A stretch of DNA of 29,567 bases, from positions 1 to 29,567 of the forward strand of contig JADJUV010000101.1 of assembly GCA_016716885.1 (NCBI GenBank), read 5' to 3'. The stretch comes from Candidatus Trichofilum aggregatum (lineage in GTDB: Bacteria > Chloroflexota > Anaerolineae > Promineifilales > Promineifilaceae). Below, in pieces: positions 15,123 through 24,102 of this stretch (its first letter is position 1; each line of letters begins with the position of its first letter). The notes beneath the pieces were generated by a model that had not been told where the DNA came from, searched no databases, and worked only from the letters and a program-made list of their open reading frames with translations. A program made the position numbers and the translations under genes.

Positions 15123-16464
15123 TCACTCCCCACCTTTCAACTGAAATGAACCACATCCCTTTGGTAAACGGTTCACCACCAGTTCATGGAGTCCGGCGAC
15201 CAGGCCTATTAGATACCAGAAGAGGAAACCCGGCTTGGCTCCAAAGGCCACAGCATCGGTAAGGCCGTAGATGAAATAGGCCAGTAGACAAGCCGAAAAC
15301 CCGGCGGCACAGGAGCGATACCAGGCTTCATCGGTGTGCCGCCACGACTGCCACAACATAATGACCGCCCCCAGCCATAGCCCCAAATACCCGATCAGAC
15401 CCGGTATGCCCACGTCTAGCGCGGCCTGTAAAAATTGATTGTGGGCATGAGAAATATCCTCAACGCCTGAAAGGGCAAAAAATGGGTACAACACCGGCAC
15501 AACCCGCCGAAAGGTATTCATGCCCATGCCCGTGAGGGGAAAATCCTGCACCGCGTACCAGCCACGTACCCACACTTCTTGCCGAATGGAGAGGGATTCC
15601 AGGGCTGATTCTGAGTTCTCACTACGGAAATCAAACAGGAGTGCCTGCACCCGTTCTACTCCCATTTGCTGAATGATGATCACTACGAGCAGGGCCACCA
15701 AAACGGGTGTGCCCCAGGCCAGCCAGCGGTAACGATGCACAGCCAGGACGAGTAAGAGAACCATCGCGGCCGCGAAGCCTAGCCAGCCCCCTCGTGATTG
15801 TGTCAACAACAGAACCAACCCCATCACCCCCGTCCCCCCCAGGAGCAGGAGCCGGATGGTGTGCCGTTGCAAAAAATCCCCTCGCACCGTTTGCCGCCCC
15901 ATCATAGCCGTATAACTCAGCGCTACCGCCAGCGGGGCCACCCAGAGCAGAACCCCCGCCACCTGGTTGGCCTGAAACCCGTCATCCGCCCCTGGCAGGG
16001 AGAGCAAATGGGGCAGGCGGTTCACCAGCGGCGCCAGGATGCCGAACTTGGTAGACCAACTCGTGCCCAAGAGGCTCAAGGTGGCAATCCCCAGCCCCAT
16101 CAACCCAAACAGGGCGACACTCCCGGCAAAATGGCGTGGCGAACGGCTACTCAGCCAGGCTAGGGCATAAATAAGGGCCAATCCGTACAGCACCGCTACC
16201 ACGCGGGGGAAGCTAAAGGCAAAATCGAAGCTGACCAGCAGACTGATCAAGGTCATCAAGGCCAACAACCTCAGCGGCCAATCCAGAGGGGTGGGTATGG
16301 TCCAATGGCCGGTAAGCCCTTTGCGTACCAGCCAGAAAAGCAAAAGCACGACCAAAATGGGCGCACGGGCCGGGGTGACAAAGATAACCACGGGTAACAC
16401 GGCCAGATACAAGCCATTCCAGATGGAGAAGTTGGGTGAACCAGCGTTGCCAGGAAGAAGACAT
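15123..16464 (-). CDS. O-antigen ligase / Wzy polymerase-like membrane protein
   Basis: Polytopic protein of about 445 residues with some ten to twelve hydrophobic helices. The late periplasmic loop holds SHAHNQFLQAALDVGIPGLIGY, the Wzy_C/O-antigen ligase signature with its conserved His. Such proteins polymerise or transfer lipid-linked glycans at the outer face of the membrane. The long open frame starts at 16412, but the natural start appears to be ATG 16464 (MSSSWQRWFTQLL), joined after dropping one C of the CC at about 16429 to IWNGLYLAVLPVVIFV. GCGGCCGC at 15766 gives FAAAM. It is the last gene of the polysaccharide cluster. A second protein of this type is at 27182-28673, so one may polymerise and the other ligate. 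Confidence 0.88.
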
Positions 16465-16795
16465 GGGGGAGGAGGGAAATTATGAATTATGAAGGATGAC
16501 GGATGAAAAAACGTGGCGTTTCCCCTGTTGTAGGGTTGGCGGGGGGGGGGTTAGTTCCTCTCCCCGTGGGAGAGGGTTAGGTGAGGGGCTGCGTTCTATT
16601 TGTCGTGACCGCTATTGAGGCTTAACAAATTAATACGAGTATCGAGGAGTAAGGCATCCCCAGATGCCGCCGGTGGTGAACCGTTCGCACGTGGGCGTGC
16701 TCACTCCTCTCTATACCGGCATTAATTCGGAAAACTTCAATAGCGGGGAACCGGCTAAAGCCGTCACTACGAACGAGGAGGAGGGATGGGGTGGG
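16465..16795. other. Intergenic region of 331 bp with two dispersed repeats
   Basis: Contains a run of ten G (16541-16550), a CCTCTCCCC..GGGAGAGG repeat (16556-16590), and a diverged copy (16653-16708) of the GGCATCCCCAGATGCC element found at 15085-15122. No gene or clear promoter was seen. Sequence accuracy at the G run is doubtful. Confidence 0.65.
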
Positions 16796-17830
16796 TTAGC
16801 GTTTGCCGGTCAGGATGATGCGTATCATTTTGAGCCAGCGATACGGGTAATAAAAGAGCAGAACCCCGCGGCCGCGAATCTTATACCGTTGCCGCATATA
16901 GGCCGGTGGGGGAAACAACTTCATCAACACAATCGCCAACCGTTCGTGCCAGGTAGGTTGCTCAAACAGTTCATGCCAGCTTTTGGCCGCCGAACTGGTT
17001 CCGCTAATCACCAATTCCTGAAACTGCCGAACCTGTGCCGCAGGTGGTTTTTCGGCCAAAAGGGCCTGGGCCTCAACCGGAAGGGGGGTATTAAACCAGG
17101 CCGCGGCCGCAGACAACGCCTTCTGTACCCCTGGTAGCACCCCCGCCTGAAGCGACTCTTGCCGCACCCGTGCCCAATCGTCCGGGGTAAGGTGGTAATC
17201 GGGCACACCCCGAATGAGCCGGTCCAGGTCATACAACCAGATGAAACGGATGTCACCCCAATGTTGGTACATCTGATGCACACAGAGATGAATGATCGCG
17301 GCCGCGGGGTCCAACAATTGCACCGTCAACCCTTGCCAGGTGTGTGACCGTACCCGTTCCCACCAGGCCGCCAGGGGCAACTGGCCGATGAGTTGCGGCC
17401 GCGAAATCAAATCCCAATGCCACTCCAGGCACATCTCCGGGGCCGTGGTATAAAAATCCATCTGGGTGAGCCGCTCCGGGATCCCCTCAACCGATGACCA
17501 AATGGCTTTGGTGTGATAACCATTGGTTTCGGCCACCTGCCAGGCCTGGGGCAACATCGGCCGCTGAATCCAAAAATCCAGGTCGCCCATTGGCCGCAGG
17601 GATGGATCAGGGTATACCGTCAGGCTGAGCGCACCCCCTTTGAGCAAAACGGCGGGCACCGCCTGTTGGGCCAGGTGGGTCACGATTTGTTGTAGGGAAG
17701 CGTGACGTAAAACGGTCACGCTGCGGTTATCGTAATAGGTGGGGGCTAGATGAGGGAGCAGTTGGTGCCAGGTGGGGTGGGAACGGCACCAGCTATAGGC
17801 CAGGGGGGCCAGGCCATGCTCTTTAACCAT
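16796..17830 (-). CDS. Nucleotidyltransferase-fold protein (NTP_transf_5, PF14907 type)
   Basis: 344 residues in the open part. LLKGGALSLTVYPDP (62-76) followed by MGDLDFWI (81-88), with the D-x-D pair, is the active-site pattern of the uncharacterised nucleotidyltransferase family found in capsule and exopolysaccharide loci. Downstream, H-x3-H (HLCVHQMYQHWGDIRF) and WLYDLDRLI are also typical. The usual N-terminal ~60 residues are missing from this frame. Upstream, to about 17985, other frames encode ITARRFLTGLADAEAEVAD and then AAIAQWLK, which runs naturally into EHGLAPLAY, so the real gene begins further upstream and is broken by shifts, one of them right at the GCGGCCGC at 17845. The exact reaction is unknown. 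The position in the cluster suggests a glycan-related role. Confidence 0.82.
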   Translation of the reverse strand: MVKEHGLAPLAYSWCRSHPTWHQLLPHLAPTYYDNRSVTVLRHASLQQIVTHLAQQAVPAVLLKGGALSLTVYPDPSLRPMGDLDFWIQRPMLPQAWQVAETNGYHTKAIWSSVEGIPERLTQMDFYTTAPEMCLEWHWDLISRPQLIGQLPLAAWWERVRSHTWQGLTVQLLDPAAAIIHLCVHQMYQHWGDIRFIWLYDLDRLIRGVPDYHLTPDDWARVRQESLQAGVLPGVQKALSAAAAWFNTPLPVEAQALLAEKPPAAQVRQFQELVISGTSSAAKSWHELFEQPTWHERLAIVLMKLFPPPAYMRQRYKIRGRGVLLFYYPYRWLKMIRIILTGKR

Positions 17831-18019
17831 TGGGCAATGGCGGCGCGGCCGCCTCCGTCGCCGGGGGATCGGCTACCTCAGCTTCGGCATCAGCCAGACC
17901 CGTCAAGAAACGGCGAGCGGTGATTCTATTCCGGCCAGGGGCCAAAAGGCATAGGGGGTTTCCTGAGGGGCTGTTTCATCCCGGTTGAGACAAAAAAAAT
18001 AATTAATCCGTGAATTTGT

Positions 18020-18179
18020 GAATTGGTGAATGGTTAACGAGGGAGCATCCGTAAGCGTTCAGTCCCTCTGGTGAGAAAGCCTTCCGAAGGTTTCGGCAAA
18101 GGTATTGACCAGTGGAACAAACCTTCGGAAGGCTGAACGGTTACGAGTATCCAGTGTTTCATTAACCATTCACCAATTC
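18020..18179. mobile_element. MITE-like element with nested inverted repeats
   Basis: Perfect 18-bp ends, GAATTGGTGAATGGTTAA (18020-18037) and TTAACCATTCACCAATTC (18162-18179), enclose a 94-bp unit (18051-18144) that is itself an imperfect palindrome: GTAAGCGTTCAG with CTGAACGGTTAC, CTGGT with ACCAG, and AGCCTTCCGAAGGTTT with AAACCTTCGGAAGGCT. No coding frame. The size and nested palindromes fit a non-autonomous mobile element, but no target duplication was verified. Confidence 0.6.
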
Positions 18180-18186
18180 AACAGTT

Positions 18187-18358
18187 GTAAGCGTTCAGTC
18201 TCTCTGGTGAAACAACCTTCCGAAGGTTTCGCTAGAGTTACTGACCAGTGGAACAAACCTTCGGCTGACGTTCGGTTTCTACCGTGTCGTCTCGGACAAC
18301 CTTCCATTCGCGGTGACCAGTGGAAGAACCTGGAAGGCTGAACCAACAGTTCAACAAT
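18187..18358. repeat. Second and third, partly decayed copies of the 94-bp palindromic unit
   Basis: 18187-18282 repeats the inner unit of the neighbouring element (GTAAGCGTTCAGTC, CTCTGGTGA, CCTTCCGAAGGTTTCG, GACCAGTGGAACAAACCTTCGG). A third partial copy at about 18295-18345 keeps ACCAGTGGAAGAACC and GGAAGGCTGAAC. The rest of 17990-18473 holds AT-rich tails and no gene. Confidence 0.7.
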
Positions 18359-18473
18359 TAATTATTCACCCTCATCTGAAACACACCCTTGACTCATTGA
18401 CACCCTCATAGCTTTTGCCTCTTCCCGGCAGAAAGAGGATCAGGGAGATGGCGTGGACATGACGGGAATTGAT

Positions 18474-20426
18474 TCAGGCAGGGGGAAGGGCCGGCGGAAG
18501 TGGCTCAATGGGGCGGGGTTTGAGTGGTTTGTCTACCCCCTGATACTCCGGGATGAGATGGCGCAGTTCGTATTTGATGAGCATGGAATTATCGTTCGCG
18601 GCCGCGTCCACCAATCGTTTGATGCCCGTATCCAATTCCCGGGGTAAAAAGTGGCTGGCATTGGTAGCAATAAAAATCTTCTCATGCCGGGTACGGTCAT
18701 AACTCTCACCCCCCACAAACAGCTCTTCATACAACTTTTCGCCAGGGCGAGTTCCGGTAAACACAATGTCAATATCATGACCCAGACGTAAACCAGATAG
18801 TTCAATTAAATCTTGGGCCAGGTCCATAATTTTAACCGGCTCACCCATGTCCAAAACAAATACTTCCCCGCCCACCCCCAACACGGCCGCCTGCAAGAGC
18901 AGTTGCACCGCCTCAGGGATGGTCATAAAAAACCGGGTCATTTCCGGGTCTGTCACCGTGACCGGGCCACCAGCGGCAATCTGCTGTTTGAAGGTGAGCA
19001 CCACACTGCCCCGGCTGCCCAACACATTGCCAAAACGGACGGCTACATAGGGTTTGCCACTTTGCCGGGCCGCCTGATGCACCAGCAGTTCGGCGGCCCG
19101 TTTGCTGGCCCCCATGATGCTGCTGGGGTTGACGGCCTTATCGGTGGAGACCATAACAAACCGTTCAACCCCGGCCTTGAGGGCGGCATTGAGCACATTT
19201 TGGGTTCCCTGAACATTATTGGTGATGGCTTCACCGGGGTTTAGTTCCATGAGCGGCACATGTTTGTGCGCGGCCGCGTGGAAAACCATGTGTGGTTGAT
19301 AAGCAACCATGATCTCTTCCATGCGGCGGGCAAAGCGCACATCAGCAATGACCGATTCAATGCGGGTACTGAGTTTTTCCCGACGGACAAAGCCCAGCAG
19401 TTCGTGGTGAATGTCAAAAACGGAGTTTTCCCCGTGCCCCACCACCACCAATTGGGCTGGCTCACAACGCAGCACCTGGCGGCACAATTCACTGCCAATG
19501 GAGCCGCCGCCGCCGGTAATCAGCACCCGTTGGCCGTTTAACAAAGCCCGCACCGCCTGCATATCCGTTTGCACCGGGTCACGGCGCAGCAGGTCTTCAA
19601 TCTCCACATCCCGAATCTGGCTGACACTGACCTTGCCATCCAATAATTCGGAGATGCCGGGAATGATGCGTGTTTTGACCCTGGCCTTTTCACACATCTC
19701 CTTGATCTCGCGGATGACCTTGCCGGAAGCCGTAGGCATGGCGATAACCACCTGGTTGATGTGATACTCTTTCACCAGAGCCGGAATTTCCGGTCGGTCG
19801 CCCAGAACCGGCACACCACGGATACGGACGGCCTGTTTGTGGGGATCGTCATCTACAAACCCCACCGGCTCCATGCCAATGGCGGCGTAATTTTGCATCT
19901 CGCGCACAATCATCATGCCCGCTTCCCCGGCCCCTACCACTAACACGCGCAGGGCTGAGGAATGCGGCCGCATACGTTTCATCCAGATATCCGCCAGGCG
20001 CACACTAAAACGGGTTCCGCCCACCACCAGCAAAACCAGCAGGCTGTCAATCAAGGGCACCGAGCGGGGCAGAATCGCTTCATCGCTTACTGACAAAGAC
20101 ATTGGCAAAAAAAACACGCCAGTCACCAGGGCCGAAGAGATGACCACGGCCATCGTGATCTGGGAGACATCTTCGGCACTGGCATAACGCCAGTAACGCC
20201 CATACAACCCAAAATTGGTATGAATCATCACACGCAGAATCATCGCCAACAACGTGTAGAGTACTAAATTAGTAAAAAGGCGGCCCCAGAGGGCCGGGGT
20301 GTCAACGCGAAGAAGAAGGGCAATGGCTGGGGTAAAGGTAAGGAAAAAAAGATCGAGGAAAAAGAGGTGACGGTTGCGTAATTTGAGCCAACCTGAGATT
20401 AGGTATTCCATGGTACTTCTGCTCAT
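18474..20426 (-). CDS. Membrane-bound nucleotide-sugar 4,6-dehydratase (CapD/WbpM/FlaA1-type)
   Basis: 650 residues. Four N-terminal membrane helices (about 20-140) are followed by a first Rossmann-like domain (VLVVGAGEAGMMIVRE, 161-176) and the SDR catalytic domain: TGGGGSIGSELCRQ (304-317) binds NAD(P), HAAAHKHVPLME lies at 383-394, VSTDKAVNPSSIMGASKRAAE (426-446) carries the T-D-K and Lys residues used by this subgroup, and RFGNVLGSRGSV follows. The family removes water from UDP-GlcNAc to make the 4-keto-6-deoxy sugar, the first step to QuiNAc4N (bacillosamine), FucNAc and similar residues. The DegT aminotransferase and the small phosphoglycosyl transferase upstream fit this pathway. Start at ATG 20426; ATG 20411 is an alternative. 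GCGGCCGC at 18598, 19270 and 19964 is read in two frames. Confidence 0.94.
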   Translation of the reverse strand: MSRSTMEYLISGWLKLRNRHLFFLDLFFLTFTPAIALLLRVDTPALWGRLFTNLVLYTLLAMILRVMIHTNFGLYGRYWRYASAEDVSQITMAVVISSALVTGVFFLPMSLSVSDEAILPRSVPLIDSLLVLLVVGGTRFSVRLADIWMKRMRPHSSALRVLVVGAGEAGMMIVREMQNYAAIGMEPVGFVDDDPHKQAVRIRGVPVLGDRPEIPALVKEYHINQVVIAMPTASGKVIREIKEMCEKARVKTRIIPGISELLDGKVSVSQIRDVEIEDLLRRDPVQTDMQAVRALLNGQRVLITGGGGSIGSELCRQVLRCEPAQLVVVGHGENSVFDIHHELLGFVRREKLSTRIESVIADVRFARRMEEIMVAYQPHMVFHAAAHKHVPLMELNPGEAITNNVQGTQNVLNAALKAGVERFVMVSTDKAVNPSSIMGASKRAAELLVHQAARQSGKPYVAVRFGNVLGSRGSVVLTFKQQIAAGGPVTVTDPEMTRFFMTIPEAVQLLLQAAVLGVGGEVFVLDMGEPVKIMDLAQDLIELSGLRLGHDIDIVFTGTRPGEKLYEELFVGGESYDRTRHEKIFIATNASHFLPRELDTGIKRLVDAAANDNSMLIKYELRHLIPEYQGVDKPLKPRPIEPLPPALPPA

Positions 20427-20477
20427 AAATAGACATTATCAGGATTAACATGCTAATCCGAGCGGGTATCAAGGAAT

Positions 20478-21092
20478 TCAGCCCCGTAGGGATAGAATGG
20501 TCTGCCAGATGAGTTGCAGATCACGCCAGAGGGTCCGTTGTTGTAGATAGTTAAGTTCTAAGGCCAATTTGTGGGGCAGAATCTCTTGAGTATACACTGT
20601 TTCCCAGTCGCGGCCGCGTAACAAATCAGCTTCTTGCCGGTAATGCAGGGAAGCCACACTGGTAATGCCGGGTCGCACCCGGAGCACCTGTTGCTGTTCT
20701 GGCGTATACAGAGCCACATAACGGGGGTCTTCCGGGCGTGGCCCCACCAGACTCATCTCTCCTTTGAGCACATTCAGGAGTTGGGGGAGTTCATCCAATT
20801 TGGTCCGGCGCAAAAATTTCCCCACTGGCGTAATCCGGTCATCCCCCGCCGTCGTAATGCCCGGCCCCCGCCGATCCGCATCCATCACCATCGTGCGAAA
20901 TTTATATAGATGGAATGTCTGCCCTCCGCGCCCTACCCGTTTGGCCCGGTAAAAGATTGGCCCTGGTGAACTGAGTTTAACCCACAAGGCCAGCCCTAAC
21001 AGCACCGGGCTGAGCATGACTAACCCCACTAACCCCGCCACAATATCGATCAGGCGCATTGTCATTCGGCTGGCCATTATCATCCTGTTCAT
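20478..21092 (-). CDS. Initiating sugar-phosphate transferase (small monotopic phosphoglycosyl transferase)
   Basis: 204 residues. It moves a sugar-1-phosphate from a UDP-sugar to undecaprenyl phosphate at the inner membrane face, starting assembly of the repeat unit. A hydrophobic re-entrant helix (about 12-38) is followed by KFRTM (64-68), the catalytic Asp-Glu pair in TKLDELPQLLNVLKGEMSLVGPRPE (D100, E101), and the R-P-G-I-T motif. The short length matches the PglC/WcaJ catalytic core without the four-helix extension of longer members. The stop lies about 50 bp before the 4,6-dehydratase start, so the two are probably co-transcribed. Start ATG 21092 has AGG upstream. GCGGCCGC at 20610 is read as R-G-R. 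With the dehydratase and aminotransferase nearby, a diNAcBac-type first sugar is plausible. Confidence 0.94.
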   Translation of the reverse strand: MNRMIMASRMTMRLIDIVAGLVGLVMLSPVLLGLALWVKLSSPGPIFYRAKRVGRGGQTFHLYKFRTMVMDADRRGPGITTAGDDRITPVGKFLRRTKLDELPQLLNVLKGEMSLVGPRPEDPRYVALYTPEQQQVLRVRPGITSVASLHYRQEADLLRGRDWETVYTQEILPHKLALELNYLQQRTLWRDLQLIWQTILSLRG

Positions 21093-21631
21093 ATTACTAC
21101 CTGTGGCCGGTCACTGATCCGACCACCTACCCTGCTTACCGGTAAGACTCTGCAAAGGAACTAGACGTTAAAATCTGCATACGATACAGCCTTCGCCCGG
21201 CGGTCGAACCGAGGGGCGGCAGGTGGCCCACGGGCGGGAACACCGGCCAACGGCCGTCCCACCTGCCTGCCCAGGTCCGTTTCACGGCCGGGCGGTCTAG
21301 GCGGAAACGAATTCGACTGTCGACCACAAAGTTTCTCGCCGGCTCCCAACCTAACAATGCTTCACACGTTGAGAATGGCTGATACGAATAAGACAATTCT
21401 GACGAGTCTGGAAGAATCCAAGCAGTTACGGATGCTTCGCGGCTCAGCATGACATCATTACTTGTATGATTAACAATCACTCACCCTGGCCCTCTCCCCA
21501 GATCGGGAAAGGGACTGATCTGCGAAACCTGGGATAAGTCTTTTCTGTTTTTCAGGTCTTGGCAGCAAAAAACTTCGTGCTATCCGTGGCCTCTTCCTCT
21601 GGCTGACTTCTGGCTGGCCCGCCTTCCGTTA
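21093..21631. other. 539-bp gap without a convincing gene
   Basis: Frames such as 21136-21480 (-) show no known motif. A GC-rich patch at about 21190-21300 contains an inverted repeat, GGCAGGTGG (21218-21226) and CCACCTGCC (21259-21267), with GGCC-rich sequence between. At 21481-21515 is a copy of the CCCTGGCCCTCTCCCC repeat. No GCGGCCGC occurs. A promoter for the transferase-dehydratase pair may lie here but is not recognisable. Confidence 0.5.
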
Positions 21632-22783
21632 CTACCCGGCGAGGCTGAGAACGGTTTCGATGACGTATTCTACATCGCTCAAACTCATTTTACTGTAAAT
21701 GGGCAGAGAAATTTCCCTTTGGTACTCCTGGTAGGCTATAGGAAAATCGTCCGGTTGGTAGCCGTAGGTCTCCCGATAATAGGGATGCAGGTGCAAGGGG
21801 ATGAAATGCACACTGGAACCGATGTTTTTTTCTTTGAGTTGGGTGATGAATTGGGCGCGATCAAGGGGAAGCTGGTCGGGGTGCAGGCGGAGCATGTAGA
21901 GATGCCAGGCGTGTTGGCTGTCGGGGCGGTCGGTGGGGGTTTGTAGGGCGGGGTGGTTGGCAAAGGCCTGGTTGTAGATTTGAGCGATTTCGCGGCGGCG
22001 TTGCCACATGGTGGTGGCTTTACGCAATTGAGCCAGACCCATCGCGGCCGCGACATCCGTCATGTTGTACTTATACCCCGGCGCGATAATCTCATAATAC
22101 CATGACCCCTCAGCCGTGTACCGTTTCCAGGCATCCTTGCTGATGCCATGCAGGGCCATAATGCGGCAGCGCTCCGCCCAGGCGTCATTGTCGGTGCAGA
22201 TCATCCCCCCTTCCCCGGTGGTGATCGTCTTGGTGGCATAAAAACTGAAACAGGTAAAGTCACTGATCTGCCCGATCATCCGCCCTTTGTACATCGTGGG
22301 GAAGGCATGGGCCGCATCTTCGATCACCGCCAGGCTATGTTTTTGGGCTACCGCCCGGATGGCGTCCAGGTCGGCGGGCAGACCGGCAATGTGGATGGGG
22401 ATGATGGCTTTGGTGCGGGGGGTGATGGCCGCTTCGAGCAAAGCCGGGTTGAGGTTGAAATCGTCGGGGCAGATGTCTACCAGCACCGGGCGGGCATCAA
22501 AGTAACGGATGACCTCGGCGGTGGCGGCGAAGGTGTAGGGGGTGGTGATGACCTCATCCCCCCGCTCCAGGCCGATGGCTTCCAGGGCCAGGTGCATGGC
22601 GGCGGTGCAGGAGTTGACGGCGATGGCGTGTTTGGCGTTGACCGCGGCCGCGAATTCCGCTTCAAACTGCCTGGTTTTGGGGCCAGTCGTGACCCAACCG
22701 GAGAGCAGGGCCTCACGGACTTCGGCCAGTTCGGTTTCGTCTATGTCAGGGAGGGCAAAGGGGAGAAAGGTGTCACGTATCAT
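21632..22783 (-). CDS. DegT/DnrJ/EryC1/StrS-family sugar aminotransferase
   Basis: PLP-dependent enzyme that aminates a keto group of a nucleotide sugar, usually from glutamate. From ATG 22783 it has 383 residues, the usual length. Landmarks: SGWVTTGPKTRQFE near the N-terminus, NSCTAAMHLAL for phosphate binding, VIEDAAHAFP with the PLP-ring Asp, and FSFYATKTITTGEGG with the Schiff-base Lys at about residue 185. NMTDVAAAMGLAQL and the C-terminal HFIPLHLHPYY are typical of PglE/PseC/WecE-like members acting on UDP-4-keto sugars. It fits with the 4,6-dehydratase further downstream. GCGGCCGC sites at 22044 and 22644 give VAAAM and FAAAV. It is separated from the GT2 gene by a 290-bp repeat-bearing gap. 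Confidence 0.95.
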   Translation of the reverse strand: MIRDTFLPFALPDIDETELAEVREALLSGWVTTGPKTRQFEAEFAAAVNAKHAIAVNSCTAAMHLALEAIGLERGDEVITTPYTFAATAEVIRYFDARPVLVDICPDDFNLNPALLEAAITPRTKAIIPIHIAGLPADLDAIRAVAQKHSLAVIEDAAHAFPTMYKGRMIGQISDFTCFSFYATKTITTGEGGMICTDNDAWAERCRIMALHGISKDAWKRYTAEGSWYYEIIAPGYKYNMTDVAAAMGLAQLRKATTMWQRRREIAQIYNQAFANHPALQTPTDRPDSQHAWHLYMLRLHPDQLPLDRAQFITQLKEKNIGSSVHFIPLHLHPYYRETYGYQPDDFPIAYQEYQREISLPIYSKMSLSDVEYVIETVLSLAG

Positions 22784-23077
22784 CAAGGAGATTGTGGGGG
22801 ATAAATCTTAAGAGCACGGTGACGATTTCCGCTTAGGATCCTCTAGTCTGCTGTCCGGTCTCCCGCGCACCTGCGGTAGATTCGTACTCAGGTTAACTTT
22901 TTGTACAGTTAGCAAGAAAACAGTTGCACAGAGAACACAGAGGTGAAGACACAGATTCACAGAGAAAATCCAGAGCTTTTCTTAAAACTCTGTATCTCTG
23001 TGTCTTCTCTGCGTCCTCTGTGTTCCTCTCTCTTGTTTCTGGTTTATCCAGGTTAGGTTATTTAATTCATTCTAATC
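22784..23077. repeat. Gap holding an inverted CACAGAGG / CCTCTGTG repeat
   Basis: At 22926-23030 ACAGAGAACACAGAGG and AAGACACAGA are matched on the other side by TCTCTGTGTCTTCTC and CCTCTGTGTTCCTCT, giving a long imperfect hairpin. A one-sided copy is at 10841-10878. This repeat type is dispersed in intergenic DNA of many Chloroflexota and other bacteria. The rest of the gap is featureless to me. Confidence 0.75.
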
Positions 23078-24102
23078 TCAGGATGTCGTTAGCCAATAAG
23101 ACCGCCAACGCCACAAACCAGCCAGAAAACCAAATCCATACGCCAGATGTAACGTGGCAAAAGCGAGGGGTAACATTGGCCCTAACGCCCAATTTTGTCG
23201 GGCGGCCCAGGCTGTAGCCAACAAATTGGCACCCAGATAAGGGAGCACAACCGCTCCTGACCAGCGTAGTTTACCCGTAAGTAAGGTCATCATGAGGGAT
23301 AAACACAGAGACAAAACAAATAACGCCGGTACAAGATGTCGCCAGGATGGCACGGCTTTTCTTTTCTGAATGACCCGGACTTTATACAAACCATACTGAT
23401 AATATTGCCGCCAGAGACGAGGCAGGCTGGCCCGGCTGTAATACACCGATTGGATTGACGGATCAAGCCAGATTTTGCCACCCGCCTGAGTGAGACGAAA
23501 ATTAAACTCATCATCCTGGTTGCGGATTAACTCTTCATCAAACGTACCAATGCGGCTAAAAACCTCGCGCCGATAAGCGCCAAAGGCCACCGTGTCTACA
23601 TACCCCCTGACTTTGGCCGGTACGAAAAGCGACCCCGCCCACGCCAAACGGACTGCTTTGGGCCTGAGCAATGGCCTGGGCGATATAGGTTCCACCCTGC
23701 GTTACCATGGGGCCACCCACACAATCCGCTCCCGTTTGGGCCAGGATATGGACGCATTGCCGTACATAATCAGAAGCGATGAGGCAATGATTGCCTACCA
23801 CAATGATAATATCGCCACGAGCCTCACGTAGGGCCAGATTAAACCCGGTGGGCATATAGCGGGCGGGATTATTTAACAGGCGAACAGGGGCTTGAGGGGT
23901 AGAAGCAGGATTTTGTTCCCGATGATGAGTAACGTAGTGGGGGGTTCCATCATCGGAATCACCATCTACAACGAAGATTTCCAGGCAATCCGGCGGGTAA
24001 TCTTGTTGAACCAGCGCCGTGAGGCTACGCTCGATAAAATCCACCTCGTTGCGCACCGGCATGATGATGGTAAAGGGGAGTGAGCGGTGAGTCAGGATTC
24101 AT
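23078..24102 (-). CDS. GT2-family glycosyltransferase with C-terminal membrane segments, frame-broken
   Basis: Transfers a sugar from a nucleotide donor to the growing lipid-linked repeat unit. IIMPVRNEVDFIERSL opens the GT-A fold, VDGDSDDGT is the donor site, and after the break FDEELIRNQDDEFNFRL supplies the acidic region for the acceptor base. The C-terminus has two or three hydrophobic helices and ends at 23078. Two long open parts (23556-24062 and 23078-23695) join if one G is dropped from the GGGG run at about 23630, giving FGVGGSLFVPAKVRGY. The likely start ATG 24102 overlaps the end of the preceding adenylating-enzyme gene, and the frame changes once more before IIMPVRN. Part of the overlapping operon. 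Confidence 0.88.

Noticed and set aside
22148..22804. Long + strand frame of 218 codons opposite the aminotransferase gene
   Set aside because: Glycine- and aspartate-rich shadow of the conserved DegT gene; no start signal or motif.
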